A stretch of DNA of 64,000 nucleotides from Paraburkholderia atlantica (GTDB lineage: Bacteria; Pseudomonadota; Gammaproteobacteria; Burkholderiales; Burkholderiaceae): the NCBI RefSeq assembly GCF_009362785.1, contig NZ_WHNQ01000013.1, positions 62,001-126,000 of the forward strand, written 5' to 3'. The position numbers and the translations under genes were made by a program. Under the pieces are notes generated by a model. It did no database searches. It saw only the letters and a list, made by a program, of their open reading frames with translations, and was not told where the DNA came from. Below, piece after piece: positions 18,562-26,418 of this stretch (positions within the stretch are counted from its first letter, which is position 1; every line of letters begins with the position of its first letter).

Positions 18562-19716
18562 TCAGAACGAATGCATGATCCCGGCGAAGACGCCAGTCTG
18601 GCTGTGACCATAGTTCGGGTTGCTGTTCGACGACGTGCCCGTCACCGGATTGAAGTTGTTGTTGCCGTACGGCCCGTTGCCGAGGTTCAGGTTCGACGTC
18701 GAGCTGTTGTGCACATAGCCCGCTTCCGTGTACAGGAACGTGCGCTTCGACAGCGCGTACGTACCGGCGAGCGTGAACAGCGTCGCGTTGCCGTTGCCGT
18801 TGTTCGCGTTCGCGTGGTAGACCGCGGCCGTCAACAGCGTGGGCGCCGTGACCTGCCATGCGGCGCCGAACCATTCGTGGTTCACGCTGGTCGGCGCGCT
18901 CACGCCGAGCGGCTGCGACGCATCAGTCACGCCGACGCTTGCGTTGGTCGCGTCAGGCGCGCTCAGATGCTGATAGCCCGCGTACAGCTTGACCGGACCG
19001 ATCACGTAACTACCGCCGACGAGAATGTCGCGCGAAGCGGAGTACACGTTGTTGAACGAGCCGTTGGCGCCACGCACTTCGTCGTAGATCACCCGGAAGT
19101 CGCCCGAGCCCCACGTGTAGACGCCCTCAACCGCGTTGGTACGACCCTGGCCGGTCGGCACGCCCGCCGCGTTGACCGGCGCCGAGTTCCAGCTCGTGTT
19201 GTTGGTCAGCGAATACTGGCCCTTCAGCACGAGGCCGCCGAACAGCACCGGCGAGTTGTACTCCGCGCCGTTGCTGGTGCTCGTCCAGTTACGGCCGCGC
19301 ACCAGGGTCGAGATCGCGTAGCGCTGCATCACCTGGGGGTCGGTGCCCCAGCTGTCTTGCGCCAATTCGCCGGCGCCGAGGTTACCGATCTTGAACAGAC
19401 CCCAGCTGTCGTTCGTAAAGCCCACCGTTGCGTGGCGGCCGAACAGATTGCCCGCCGATGCACCGGTCATCGTATTGAGTTGCCCCTCCAACTGGAAGAT
19501 CGTCTTCGTGCCGCCGCCGAGATCTTCGGAGCCGATGAGGCCGAACCACGAGCAACCCCAGTCGCCGCTTTGAGCTGACCACGCGTGGCCGCCCGGAAGG
19601 CCGGTTTCAAACTGGATGCCGTTGTCGATACGGCCGTACAGGGTGACGCTGCTCTGCGCATGAGCCACCGTCGTCGCGGCTGCCATCACAGCCACAGCAA
19701 TAAGCTTCTTCTTCAT
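18562..19716 (-). CDS. Gram-negative trimeric porin (OmpC/Burkholderia type)
   Basis: A 384-residue outer-membrane porin. The signal peptide is MKKKLIAVAVMAAATTVAHA with cleavage after residue 20, and the mature protein opens QSSVTLYGRIDNGIQFE, the standard first strand of Burkholderia porins. GSEDLGGGTKTIFQLEG and FGRHATVGF are conserved strand motifs, and the protein ends in an aromatic residue (MHSF), the signal for BAM-dependent assembly. A 16-bp perfect palindrome (19883-19898) lies 167 bp upstream and a near copy precedes the GH10 xylanase, so sugar-responsive expression is plausible. It would admit oligosaccharides for the nearby importers; this is inference. Confidence 0.95.
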   Translation of the reverse strand: MKKKLIAVAVMAAATTVAHAQSSVTLYGRIDNGIQFETGLPGGHAWSAQSGDWGCSWFGLIGSEDLGGGTKTIFQLEGQLNTMTGASAGNLFGRHATVGFTNDSWGLFKIGNLGAGELAQDSWGTDPQVMQRYAISTLVRGRNWTSTSNGAEYNSPVLFGGLVLKGQYSLTNNTSWNSAPVNAAGVPTGQGRTNAVEGVYTWGSGDFRVIYDEVRGANGSFNNVYSASRDILVGGSYVIGPVKLYAGYQHLSAPDATNASVGVTDASQPLGVSAPTSVNHEWFGAAWQVTAPTLLTAAVYHANANNGNGNATLFTLAGTYALSKRTFLYTEAGYVHNSSTSNLNLGNGPYGNNNFNPVTGTSSNSNPNYGHSQTGVFAGIMHSF

Positions 19717-20558
19717 TTAGATATCCTATATATATTTTGGCGTCTCCAAGCCGCACAGGACGCACGCGTTCTCACACGTTTCCCCTCTTGCCGAAATGTT
19801 CGCTTCGTATTCGCATCACATTTCGAGGCGATTATAGGGACGACCTCGCCCCGCGCATCGAACTAACCGCTCAGGGAAAACGCTGTTATCGATAACAGTT
19901 GCGCGCCGCCCGATCCCGCAGTAGCACCCTGCTTTGTGACCATTACGTGATGGTCACAAGCGTCGGAAATCCGTTTGAATTCACGAACCAAAGCGATGCG
20001 CGAATGCGCCTCGCACGTCGCTCAGCGCTCGCTTAACAAGGAAAACGCGATCAAATGCAAGAACAATTTCGCGTCTGTTGTTGCAAACATGCAACGAGCC
20101 CGCTCGCCTGCATTGCCGGTTTGGGCTTGACGAACCAGCGTCGGAGCAGTCAGCAGCGGCGGACATTACCGACTATCATCAATGCATACGATGCCGGGCA
20201 ACGAGCCGGGCTCAGCCGCATAGCCGGCTGAGTGCGGGATTGTCAGCGCATCTGTCTGGCTCTCGCGCTCCATCACGAACGCTCCAACCAGCCCTATCCC
20301 TCGGCTCTCGCTGTTCCCCGCCACGCCGCGCCTGCGACGTCCCGCTCGAACACGCTGCCCTTGCGAACTTTTCTGCGGGCGACGGCTTGACCGCCCAACG
20401 CCCCGACTGGCCAAACCTCGACGCACAACCGCGATAACCGCGACAAAGCAATGAAAGAGGATTTTGTCCAATGCACTTCCGTGGCCTCGCATTGAGTCCG
20501 ACCGGAAGATTTGCCGGGTGAATTTGCCGGCACACCTTGGCATTAATAAGGAGGTATC
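19717..20558. other. Non-coding interval between porin and BON-protein genes
   Basis: No convincing gene in 842 bp. It contains the operator-like palindrome at 19883-19898. Several open frames exist on both strands between 20166 and 20543 but have shadow-like Arg/Ser-rich translations. The GGAGGT ribosome site of the next gene ends the interval. Confidence 0.5.
19883..19898. promoter_or_regulatory. 16-bp perfect palindrome upstream of the porin, LacI-type
   Basis: CTGTTATC/GATAACAG is a perfect inverted repeat centred on CG, the pattern of LacI-family operators, 167 bp before the porin start. A one-mismatch version of its core (GTTACCGATAAC) is at 21145-21156 before the xylanase. Confidence 0.65.
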
Positions 20559-20867
20559 GTGAAAACAACCCTTGTTTCTACGCTCGCGTTGCTCATTTCA
20601 GGCGCAATTGCGCCGATGGCCCATGCTCAGGATTCGCAAGCCACCGACCAACAACTCGCCCATAGCGTGCGGGTTGCGGAGGCGCGCAGCGGCGTCGGGA
20701 TGTCGCATGTGTTCGTCTTTGCCCACTCTGGCCAGATCATGCTGCTCGGATTTGTGCCCGAGCGGGACCATGTCGCGCGTGCCGAACGGGCTGCGATGTC
20801 GGTACCCGGTGTCACCTCGGTGGACAACCGACTCTCGCCCGACGCCGGCTCGTTGAACGGGCATTGA
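20559..20867 (+). CDS. Periplasmic BON-domain protein
   Basis: A 102-residue secreted protein starting with GTG at 20559 behind a strong GGAGGT ribosome site. The signal peptide (MKTTLVSTLALLISGAIAPMAHA) is followed by a single BON domain of about 70 residues: a first helix ending near VRVAEARSG, HVFVFAHSGQIMLLGFVPERD, and a closing VPGVTSVDNRL, matching the BON pattern. BON domains bind phospholipid or peptidoglycan and occur in envelope-stress proteins such as OsmY. It stands alone between the porin and the xylanase, so no pathway can be assigned. Confidence 0.85.
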   Translation: MKTTLVSTLALLISGAIAPMAHAQDSQATDQQLAHSVRVAEARSGVGMSHVFVFAHSGQIMLLGFVPERDHVARAERAAMSVPGVTSVDNRLSPDAGSLNGH

Positions 20868-21015
20868 AATCGAACTGAAATCCACGCGCGGACGACGATT
20901 GAAGTAGACCCGCGCGTTGAAGGGATTCGGTTTTCCTGATCCGCCAGTTGAGATTGAGTGACTGGCGCCCTGTTTCGCACGGTCAGCCGCGCGGCCGGTC
21001 TGTGCAGCCCCTACC

Positions 21016-21029
21016 TGAAAGCGCTTTCA
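21016..21029. promoter_or_regulatory. LacI-type operator TGAAAGCGCTTTCA, site 3 (xylanase upstream)
   Basis: Third exact copy of the palindrome, 183 bp before the GTG start of the GH10 gene and 149 bp after the BON gene. It extends the presumed regulon of the second LacI protein to the secreted xylanase. The interval 20868-21211 contains no other gene. Confidence 0.75.
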
Positions 21030-21143
21030 TCCCGCGCCGGCTTAAACCGGTCGACTCGGCGCTGATCCGCCCTCCGCCATCTCGTTGATATGTCGGGTGA
21101 ATCCCTCATAGCGGGACTCACGGCCGTTGCTTAACATCACGAT

Positions 21144-21160
21144 TGTTACCGATAACGTTA
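21144..21160. promoter_or_regulatory. Composite LacI-like operator next to the xylanase start
   Basis: GTTACCGATAAC (21145-21156) differs by one base from a perfect palindrome and matches the core of the porin operator at 19883-19898. It overlaps a TAACGTTA (21153-21160) identical to the first LacI operator unit. It is about 50 bp before the GH10 start. Confidence 0.55.
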
Positions 21161-21211
21161 CAAGTAGTTAGAAAGACATCCGAACCGGATTTTCCTCACA
21201 GGAGACCAGGA

Positions 21212-22393
21212 GTGCGTCCTTTAAGGACCTCGATGCGCATGCTTCGCGCAGCGGCCATTTGTACACTCGCATGGACCGCGGGCTGCGCGCTCAGCCAGGC
21301 GGCTGCCGCTCATGACGGCCCGCCACTCGCCGCGGCGCCCGCCGAAGCGCTGCCGCCACTGCGCAGTGTGATGGCCGCGCACTTCAAGGTCGGCGCGGCG
21401 ATCGAACCCGATTCGATCGACAGTCCCGCCGACGCGACGCTGATCGCCGCTCAGTTCTCGAGCCTCACCGCGGAGAACAAGATGAAGCCGGGCACGATCG
21501 GCGTCGCAGAAGGCAAGTACAACTTCGAGCCGGCCGACAGGATCATCGCGTTCGCGCAGGCGCACGACATTGCAGTGCGCGGCCACACGCTCGTATGGCA
21601 CTTCAAGGCCGGCGACTGGACTGAGGCGCCGGCCTGGTTCTTCGCCGGCGATCCGAAAGATCCGCACTACCACGACATCGTCGCGAAGCGGCTCAATCGA
21701 TATGTAACCGACGTCGTCACACACTTCCGAGGCAAGGTCTATGCGTGGGACGTGGTCAACGAAGTGATTAGCGACGATCCGCGTCAGGTGTATCGCGAAG
21801 ACAGTCCGTGGTACCGAGCGCTCGGCAAGGACTACATTGCGATCGCTTTCCGCGCGGCGCACGCGGCGGACCCGGACGTGAAGCTCTATATCAACGAGTA
21901 CAACACCGACGATCCGCGCAAGCGCGCAAAGCTGCTTGCGGTAATCCGCGATTTGCTTGCGCAGGGCGTGCCGATCGACGGTGTCGGGCATCAGATGCAC
22001 ATCAGCGTGAACTGGCCGCCACTGCCGAACATCAGGCAGGCATTCGACGACGTCGCCGCGCTAGGCCTCGAAAACCAGGTGACCGAGCTCGACGTGAGCC
22101 TATATACCGATCCGGGAGAATGCTGGAGCAATCCAGACGCATGTCTGCCGGACCTCGGCCATCCGGTTCCGAACGACATCATGCGCGCGCAGGCGGAGCG
22201 TTACCGCGCGGTGTTCGCTCTGTTCGACCAGGAGCCGAGCATCAGGGCGGTGACCTTCTGGGGCTACTCGGACAAGCACACGTGGTTGACGTCGACGCCC
22301 GTGCCGCGCAACAACCTGCCGCTGCTGTTCGATGCGAACCTGAAGCCGAAAGCGGCGCTGTGGACGATCGTCGATTCGTCGTATCAGCCGTAG
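21212..22393 (+). CDS. Secreted GH10 endo-1,4-beta-xylanase
   Basis: A 393-residue GH10 xylanase counted from a GTG at 21212, which has a GGAG site 7 bp upstream; ATG codons at 21233 and 21239 are alternatives. The N-terminus has a hydrophobic segment ending in TAGCALSQAAAA, which could be a Sec signal or a weak lipobox at C25. Catalytic residues are the acid/base Glu in WDVVNE (E184) and the nucleophile in TELDVS (E292); the AENKMKPG, GHTLVWH and WGYSDKHTW motifs are intact. No carbohydrate-binding module is present. It should cut xylan outside the cell, feeding the porin, the ABC importers and the cytoplasmic GH3/GH1 enzymes. Confidence 0.94.
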   Translation: MRPLRTSMRMLRAAAICTLAWTAGCALSQAAAAHDGPPLAAAPAEALPPLRSVMAAHFKVGAAIEPDSIDSPADATLIAAQFSSLTAENKMKPGTIGVAEGKYNFEPADRIIAFAQAHDIAVRGHTLVWHFKAGDWTEAPAWFFAGDPKDPHYHDIVAKRLNRYVTDVVTHFRGKVYAWDVVNEVISDDPRQVYREDSPWYRALGKDYIAIAFRAAHAADPDVKLYINEYNTDDPRKRAKLLAVIRDLLAQGVPIDGVGHQMHISVNWPPLPNIRQAFDDVAALGLENQVTELDVSLYTDPGECWSNPDACLPDLGHPVPNDIMRAQAERYRAVFALFDQEPSIRAVTFWGYSDKHTWLTSTPVPRNNLPLLFDANLKPKAALWTIVDSSYQP

Positions 22394-22433
22394 CGTCGAT
22401 CTTCGTGCGGAAAAGCAGTTGGCGGTCCGCACC

Positions 22434-23999
22434 TCAAGGCTCGTCCGAGCCGAGCTCCCCGAGCGCGTTCAGGTCCGCCGCGAAATCGTCGACCGGACCG
22501 CCCGCCGTTTCGTGCGTGCGCGGCGGTGACTTGACCACCGGCGGCGGCATCTTGCCGATGCCTTCGTCGATCCGCTCCAGCAGATACGGGAAGAACGGAT
22601 TCGACGCGATGCGGAACATCGAATCGAGCGTCAGAATCAGCGTGCCGCGTTCGCCGCGCGGCGCGAGCGTGCCCAGGTTCTCGTTGAAGTTCTCCGAATC
22701 GTCCGGCGCGATGCCATACAGCGCGTCGGTGATCGGGAAAGGAATCGCGACGTGCGATAACGAGAAAATATCCTGCGGATAGTCGATGCCCAGCGGCTTG
22801 GTGCGCGTTTGCACTTCGCCCGCATAAACGCTGCGCTCGACGGTATGCGCCGAATCTGGCGACACGTTGGCGATCACCGTCGTGCGATAGTTCTGCGGAC
22901 CGATCCGCAGCAGTCGCGAGAGCGCCGTGTACGACGCGTTGCGTAGAAAGGTCCTGAAGCGCACGCTGCGGTTCACGTCGAACAGCACGACTTCGCTGCC
23001 GTTCTCAGGCAGCTTGTCGTAGAGCAACGACATCACCGCAGGCGTGCTGACCGTGAAATCCGTCACCGACTGGAACGTCAGAATCGGCGGCAACGAATCG
23101 AGGCGGTTCTCGCGCTCGAGCCGCGCAATCTGTTCCTGAATCACGCTCGTGAGGAGATAGGACTGCCGCGCGCCGTTCACAGGAAACGAGTTGTACTTGA
23201 ACGGGTTGAACTCGGGCACGATGCCGAGCCACGCGGCGCGCGCGAAGGCCGGCAGCACCGCGGGCAATCCGGCGAGACCGGCAAAGCGCGCGTAGCGTGT
23301 GACGCCGATCATCGGCGAAATCAGGACGACGCGCGTCGGACGCGCGAGCGCGGGATTTTCGATCGCGTCGAGCGCATATTGCAGTGCGAGCGCGCCGCCG
23401 TTCGAAAACCCCACCAGCTCGATCGGCTTGTCCGGCCCCACGCGACGTCGCGCTTCGCGTACCGCGAGCCGCGTGGCCGCGGTCCAGTCCTTCCAGTGCA
23501 CGTCGGTGAGCCCCGCCGGCACCGTGCCATGTCCCGGCAAGCGGATGCCGATCGCGACGAAACCGCGATCGCGATATCGACGCGCGATATGCCGCATGCT
23601 GTACGGCGCATCCGTCATGCCATGCAGCAGCACCACCGCGCCGACCGGCGGTCCCGACGGTTCGAGAATGTACGAGCGATTCCAGTTTTCGGCGAAATGC
23701 CACGGAAAAATCGGCGAGCCATCGTAATAACGGTTCGCCGAAATGCGCTCGGACGGCCGGATCTTATCGACGACATTAACGCGCACGTCCTCGAAAATCC
23801 GATTTTCCGCCTTGATATACGCGTTCCAGTCGGCGGTGTTCATTTCCTCGACGGTCATTTCGCGCGGCACATAGGTGTGCCATACCGACAGCTCCGGCCC
23901 GCGCTGCGAATACCATGCGCGTAGCCCGAACGCGAGCACCGCCAGCAGCACCAGAACCCATGCACTTATCTTTATTACCTTCAGCGACGTGCGCAGCAT
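22434..23999 (-). CDS. Membrane-anchored alpha/beta hydrolase
   Basis: A 521-residue protein with an N-terminal membrane anchor (residues 8-28) and a periplasm-facing alpha/beta-hydrolase domain starting near residue 110. The oxyanion region is VVLLHGMTDAPYSM and the nucleophile elbow is GFSNGG (S199), with the serine-hydrolase G-x-S-x-G pattern. GIRLPGHGTV is the usual strand before the cap. The long C-terminal half (about 330-521) contains LFDVNRSVRFRTFLR and a proline-rich tail. The substrate is unknown; lipase- or lysophospholipase-like activity is the generic expectation. The gene is convergent with the xylanase (40 bp apart) and has no obvious operon partner. Confidence 0.85.
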   Translation of the reverse strand: MLRTSLKVIKISAWVLVLLAVLAFGLRAWYSQRGPELSVWHTYVPREMTVEEMNTADWNAYIKAENRIFEDVRVNVVDKIRPSERISANRYYDGSPIFPWHFAENWNRSYILEPSGPPVGAVVLLHGMTDAPYSMRHIARRYRDRGFVAIGIRLPGHGTVPAGLTDVHWKDWTAATRLAVREARRRVGPDKPIELVGFSNGGALALQYALDAIENPALARPTRVVLISPMIGVTRYARFAGLAGLPAVLPAFARAAWLGIVPEFNPFKYNSFPVNGARQSYLLTSVIQEQIARLERENRLDSLPPILTFQSVTDFTVSTPAVMSLLYDKLPENGSEVVLFDVNRSVRFRTFLRNASYTALSRLLRIGPQNYRTTVIANVSPDSAHTVERSVYAGEVQTRTKPLGIDYPQDIFSLSHVAIPFPITDALYGIAPDDSENFNENLGTLAPRGERGTLILTLDSMFRIASNPFFPYLLERIDEGIGKMPPPVVKSPPRTHETAGGPVDDFAADLNALGELGSDEP

Positions 24000-24330
24000 T
24001 CGTGTTCTCTTGATGAGATGAAGGTTGCACCGCGCGCAGGGTGCTCTCTGCGTGGCGTGCGCATGCCGTCATCGCGACGGCTTCCGGTGTGGATATCCTA
24101 AGGGCTTTTAATCACCGGTTCAAACTTTGTCGTCCGGCGCGCGACGCGGCATCGACGAAGGGCGCGTATGACCAGATGCTTGGCACGGCATGCTGGAGAG
24201 GCAAAGATATGCCAGACGCGAATGATTGCAGGAACAGTCCTTCAGCGACGCTTCCGAGGTCGCTTCGCCCGGCGCCTACGGGCTGCCCATCGAGGCCAAA
24301 CCGTCGGGGCGTGCGCTTCAATAACGGAAA

Positions 24331-24360
24331 GCCGGGACGCGACCCGCGTCGCGCCCCGGC
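24331..24360 (-). terminator. Strong hairpin downstream of the glycine-zipper lipoprotein gene
   Basis: Arms of 13 bp (24331-24343 and 24348-24360) pair with a single mismatch around a 4-bp loop. On the minus strand the stem is followed by TTTCCGTTATT, consistent with intrinsic termination of the leftward gene ending at 24379. The interval 24000-24330 holds nothing else I can support. Confidence 0.6.
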
Positions 24361-24378
24361 CTTGCTCGCTGGCAATGA

Positions 24379-24594
24379 CTAACGGCCGCGGATATTGCCG
24401 GCCACGCCGCCCGCCGCGCCGCCGATGATCGCGCCGGTCCACGCGTCGCCGCCGGAGATCGCCGCGATGCCCGCACCGGCGCCCGCGCCGAGTGCCGCGC
24501 CGCCTATCGTTCCCTGCGTCCGCGGGCTCATGTCCGTGCAACCGATCATCGCAGCCAGCGCGCCAATACTGACGATCCACCCAAGTCGTTTCAT
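24379..24594 (-). CDS. Glycine-zipper outer-membrane lipoprotein (small)
   Basis: A 71-residue lipoprotein with a type II signal (MKRLGWIVSIGALAAMIGC, lipobox MIGC at C19). The mature part is dominated by two GxxxG-rich glycine-zipper segments, around GGAALGAGAGAG and GAIIGGAAGGVAG, that can form a membrane hairpin as in SlyB/OsmB-like proteins. A GGAGA ribosome site precedes the start. It lies 12 bp downstream of the 125-residue secreted protein, so the two are likely co-transcribed. Envelope integrity is the usual association of this class; no specific role can be read here. Confidence 0.85.
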   Translation of the reverse strand: MKRLGWIVSIGALAAMIGCTDMSPRTQGTIGGAALGAGAGAGIAAISGGDAWTGAIIGGAAGGVAGNIRGR

Positions 24595-24605
24595 GATCGT
24601 TCTCC

Positions 24606-24983
24606 TTACTGATTTTTCTTGAGGCCGGGCACGACCATCTGGAACCAGAGGGTCTCGATCACCGGGTGCTGGATCATCGTGGGATTGGCCGCGTAGTAGC
24701 TGTCGAGGCCTTGACGCACGCTGTCGAGCGTCTGGCCTTGCATTCCCTTGCCGAAGCGCTGCGCGATGTCATTGCTGTTCGCAGTGTTGCCCGCATAGGC
24801 ACGCTCGATGTCGATCACGTTCGAGATACCGACCAGATACGCCTTCTTCTGCTCATCGGTCGACTGCATCCATTGCTGGCCCGTGACGATTGGAATGTTC
24901 TCCGCACGCGCGACGTTGCCGATCATTGCCAGCGACAGAAAAGTCACAGATAACATCGTTCGCCATTGTGGTTTGCTTGCCAT
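24606..24983 (-). CDS. Small periplasmic protein of unknown function
   Basis: A 125-residue protein with a Sec signal (about MLSVTFLSLAMIGNVARA, cleaved near residue 27). The mature domain begins ENIPIVTGQQWMQSTDEQKKAYLVGISNVIDIE and is mostly helical and polar, with a helix-turn pattern around QTLDSVRQGLDSYYAANP. I do not recognise the family with confidence; its length and W-x-x-S-x-x-x-K-x-A-Y-L-x-G pattern resemble small secreted Rap1a/Tai-like or HdeA-like helical proteins, but this is only a resemblance. The start at 24983 gives the signal peptide; 39 open codons upstream look non-coding. It is the first of a two-gene unit with the glycine-zipper lipoprotein. Confidence 0.75.
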   Translation of the reverse strand: MASKPQWRTMLSVTFLSLAMIGNVARAENIPIVTGQQWMQSTDEQKKAYLVGISNVIDIERAYAGNTANSNDIAQRFGKGMQGQTLDSVRQGLDSYYAANPTMIQHPVIETLWFQMVVPGLKKNQ

Positions 24984-25792
24984 CACATACTCCAGGGAAG
25001 ATATGTTTTCCAGCGGCCCGCCGGCGACCGCATCCGGCGGTGTCGATCGCGCTATTTGGAAGAATGGTCTGTGTCTCGTCGGTTCTCCTTTCAGGTTCAC
25101 CGGTCGGCGTGGGTCGCCGGTTTAGGTTCTATTAGCGTTGAGTCGTATCAGCGAATAGACACCTTGATGGCAGAAAATCTCGTGGCGGATTGGAGTGATT
25201 TTCATACATGCTGTGTGTGCGCAACGATTCGAATGGTGTTGGCATCGCCGCGTAACACACGCTATAGAGTCTACAGCCTTTTCTGTAATTTCCAAGCCAA
25301 TTTCCGCTCGAGGAACGCCGCATGAAATTTGTGTCAAATTTCATTCGACGAGCGAAAGGGTGCGATGCAATGCGCGTCAACACTGATCGGTTATCCTGCG
25401 CTCGATTGGGCGCTAGTGATACGGCTAGCGATTTTTATCGACGGCTATTCAGTGTTCTATCCACCCTATCCGAACGCGCTTGCTTCTGGCTTAATGTTCG
25501 GCTTCCTGATTAGGTCATTAATTGAAAACGATGTGAATCTGTCGATTTACGTTCGAGACGCGTCTTCTGGCATTCCATTCGTTTTTTATTGATGCGTTTG
25601 ACCATCATCTTTATCTGACGCCGTCGTCTGCCGGCTAACGGACTTCGGTCGATCACACCTTGCCTGCGGCGGACTGGCTGCGTAGCAGCGAAGGGGTTGG
25701 CGGTGCGCGGTTGACCGTTAGTTGCGTGATGACTAGCGCGAATAGAGAGCGTTTCAAATACGTCCATGCTCGTCATTAACAGTCTTTAGCTT
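24984..25792. other. Lower-GC intergenic region upstream of hipBA
   Basis: About 800 bp without a convincing gene. The stretch 25130-25600 is visibly richer in A/T than its surroundings. An 87-codon frame (25329-25592) and its 63-codon neighbour (25322-25513) have no ribosome site or recognisable domain. The composition hints at transferred DNA brought in with the hipBA module. Confidence 0.45.
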
Positions 25793-25825
25793 GTATTTGA
25801 TAAATACAGGGTATAGACTGTACCC
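25793..25825. promoter_or_regulatory. Two inverted repeats upstream of hipB (candidate HipB operators)
   Basis: GTATTT-GAT-AAATAC (25793-25807) is followed directly by GGGTA-N7-TACCC (25809-25825). Both lie 55-87 bp before the hipB start. Tandem palindromes at this place are typical of HipB autorepression. Confidence 0.65.
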
Positions 25826-25879
25826 ATAATTTACAGGTTTTGGCCTGTTACGCCGTCGCAGCCGAACCGGAGATCGACC

Positions 25880-26416
25880 GTGGACTACGCCATCAAGACA
25901 CTGAGTCAACTCAGACCGATCCTGCTGGGCTTCAGGAAGGCCGCTGGACTCACTCAAACCGCGATGGCCGCGCATCTCGGCGTCACGCAACAGACCTACG
26001 CGCAACTCGAAGCTAATCCGGCGGCCGTCAGCGTCGAACGGCTCTTCAGGGTATTGCGGATCTTGCAGGTCGATCTGAAGCTCACGCAGAGCGGATCGAC
26101 GCAAACCGTGGCCGTGGAAGCCGCCCCGCCCGCACCGCACCGCTCGCCCTCCCGCCGCGCCGGGAGCGCAGCGCCGGCCTCCGGAGCGCCAGTCGCGACA
26201 GAAGGCAACGCCAAACGCCCCACGCGCGCGCAAGCTCCGGCGCGGCGCGCGGCGGCGACGTCGCCCGGCGAGGCCAACGACCGCGCCGCAGCCCAGGCAT
26301 CGGCCACCGGGGCCAAACCGGCTAAACCCGCCGGCACCGCCCAAAAGCCCAAAGCGCTCAAACCCGCCAAGGCAACCAAAACGGCCAGCGCCGGCAAGAA
26401 ACGGGAGGACTGGTAA
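25880..26416 (+). CDS. hipB: HipB-like antitoxin/repressor with long Ala/Lys-rich tail
   Basis: A 178-residue protein starting with GTG at 25880 (GGAG site about 9 bp upstream). Residues 8-65 are a Cro/C1-type helix-turn-helix (GLTQTAMAAHLGVTQQTYAQLE), as in HipB. Residues 75-178 form a disordered tail of Ala, Pro, Lys and Thr (AKPAKPAGTAQKPKALK-type repeats), much longer than the ~88-residue E. coli HipB. The stop is 2 bp before hipA. HipB neutralises HipA and represses the operon, with candidate operators at 25793-25825. The tail may be a linker or nucleic-acid-binding extension; function unknown. Confidence 0.88.
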   Translation: MDYAIKTLSQLRPILLGFRKAAGLTQTAMAAHLGVTQQTYAQLEANPAAVSVERLFRVLRILQVDLKLTQSGSTQTVAVEAAPPAPHRSPSRRAGSAAPASGAPVATEGNAKRPTRAQAPARRAAATSPGEANDRAAAQASATGAKPAKPAGTAQKPKALKPAKATKTASAGKKREDW

Positions 26417-26418
26417 GC

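Noticed and set aside
20166..20568. Several overlapping minus-strand frames between the porin and BON genes
   Set aside because: Mutually overlapping in three phases with no domain and no ribosome site.
25329..25592. 87-codon frame in the AT-rich region before hipBA
   Set aside because: No ribosome-binding site, competing frame in another phase, no recognised motif; kept only as a note on the interval.
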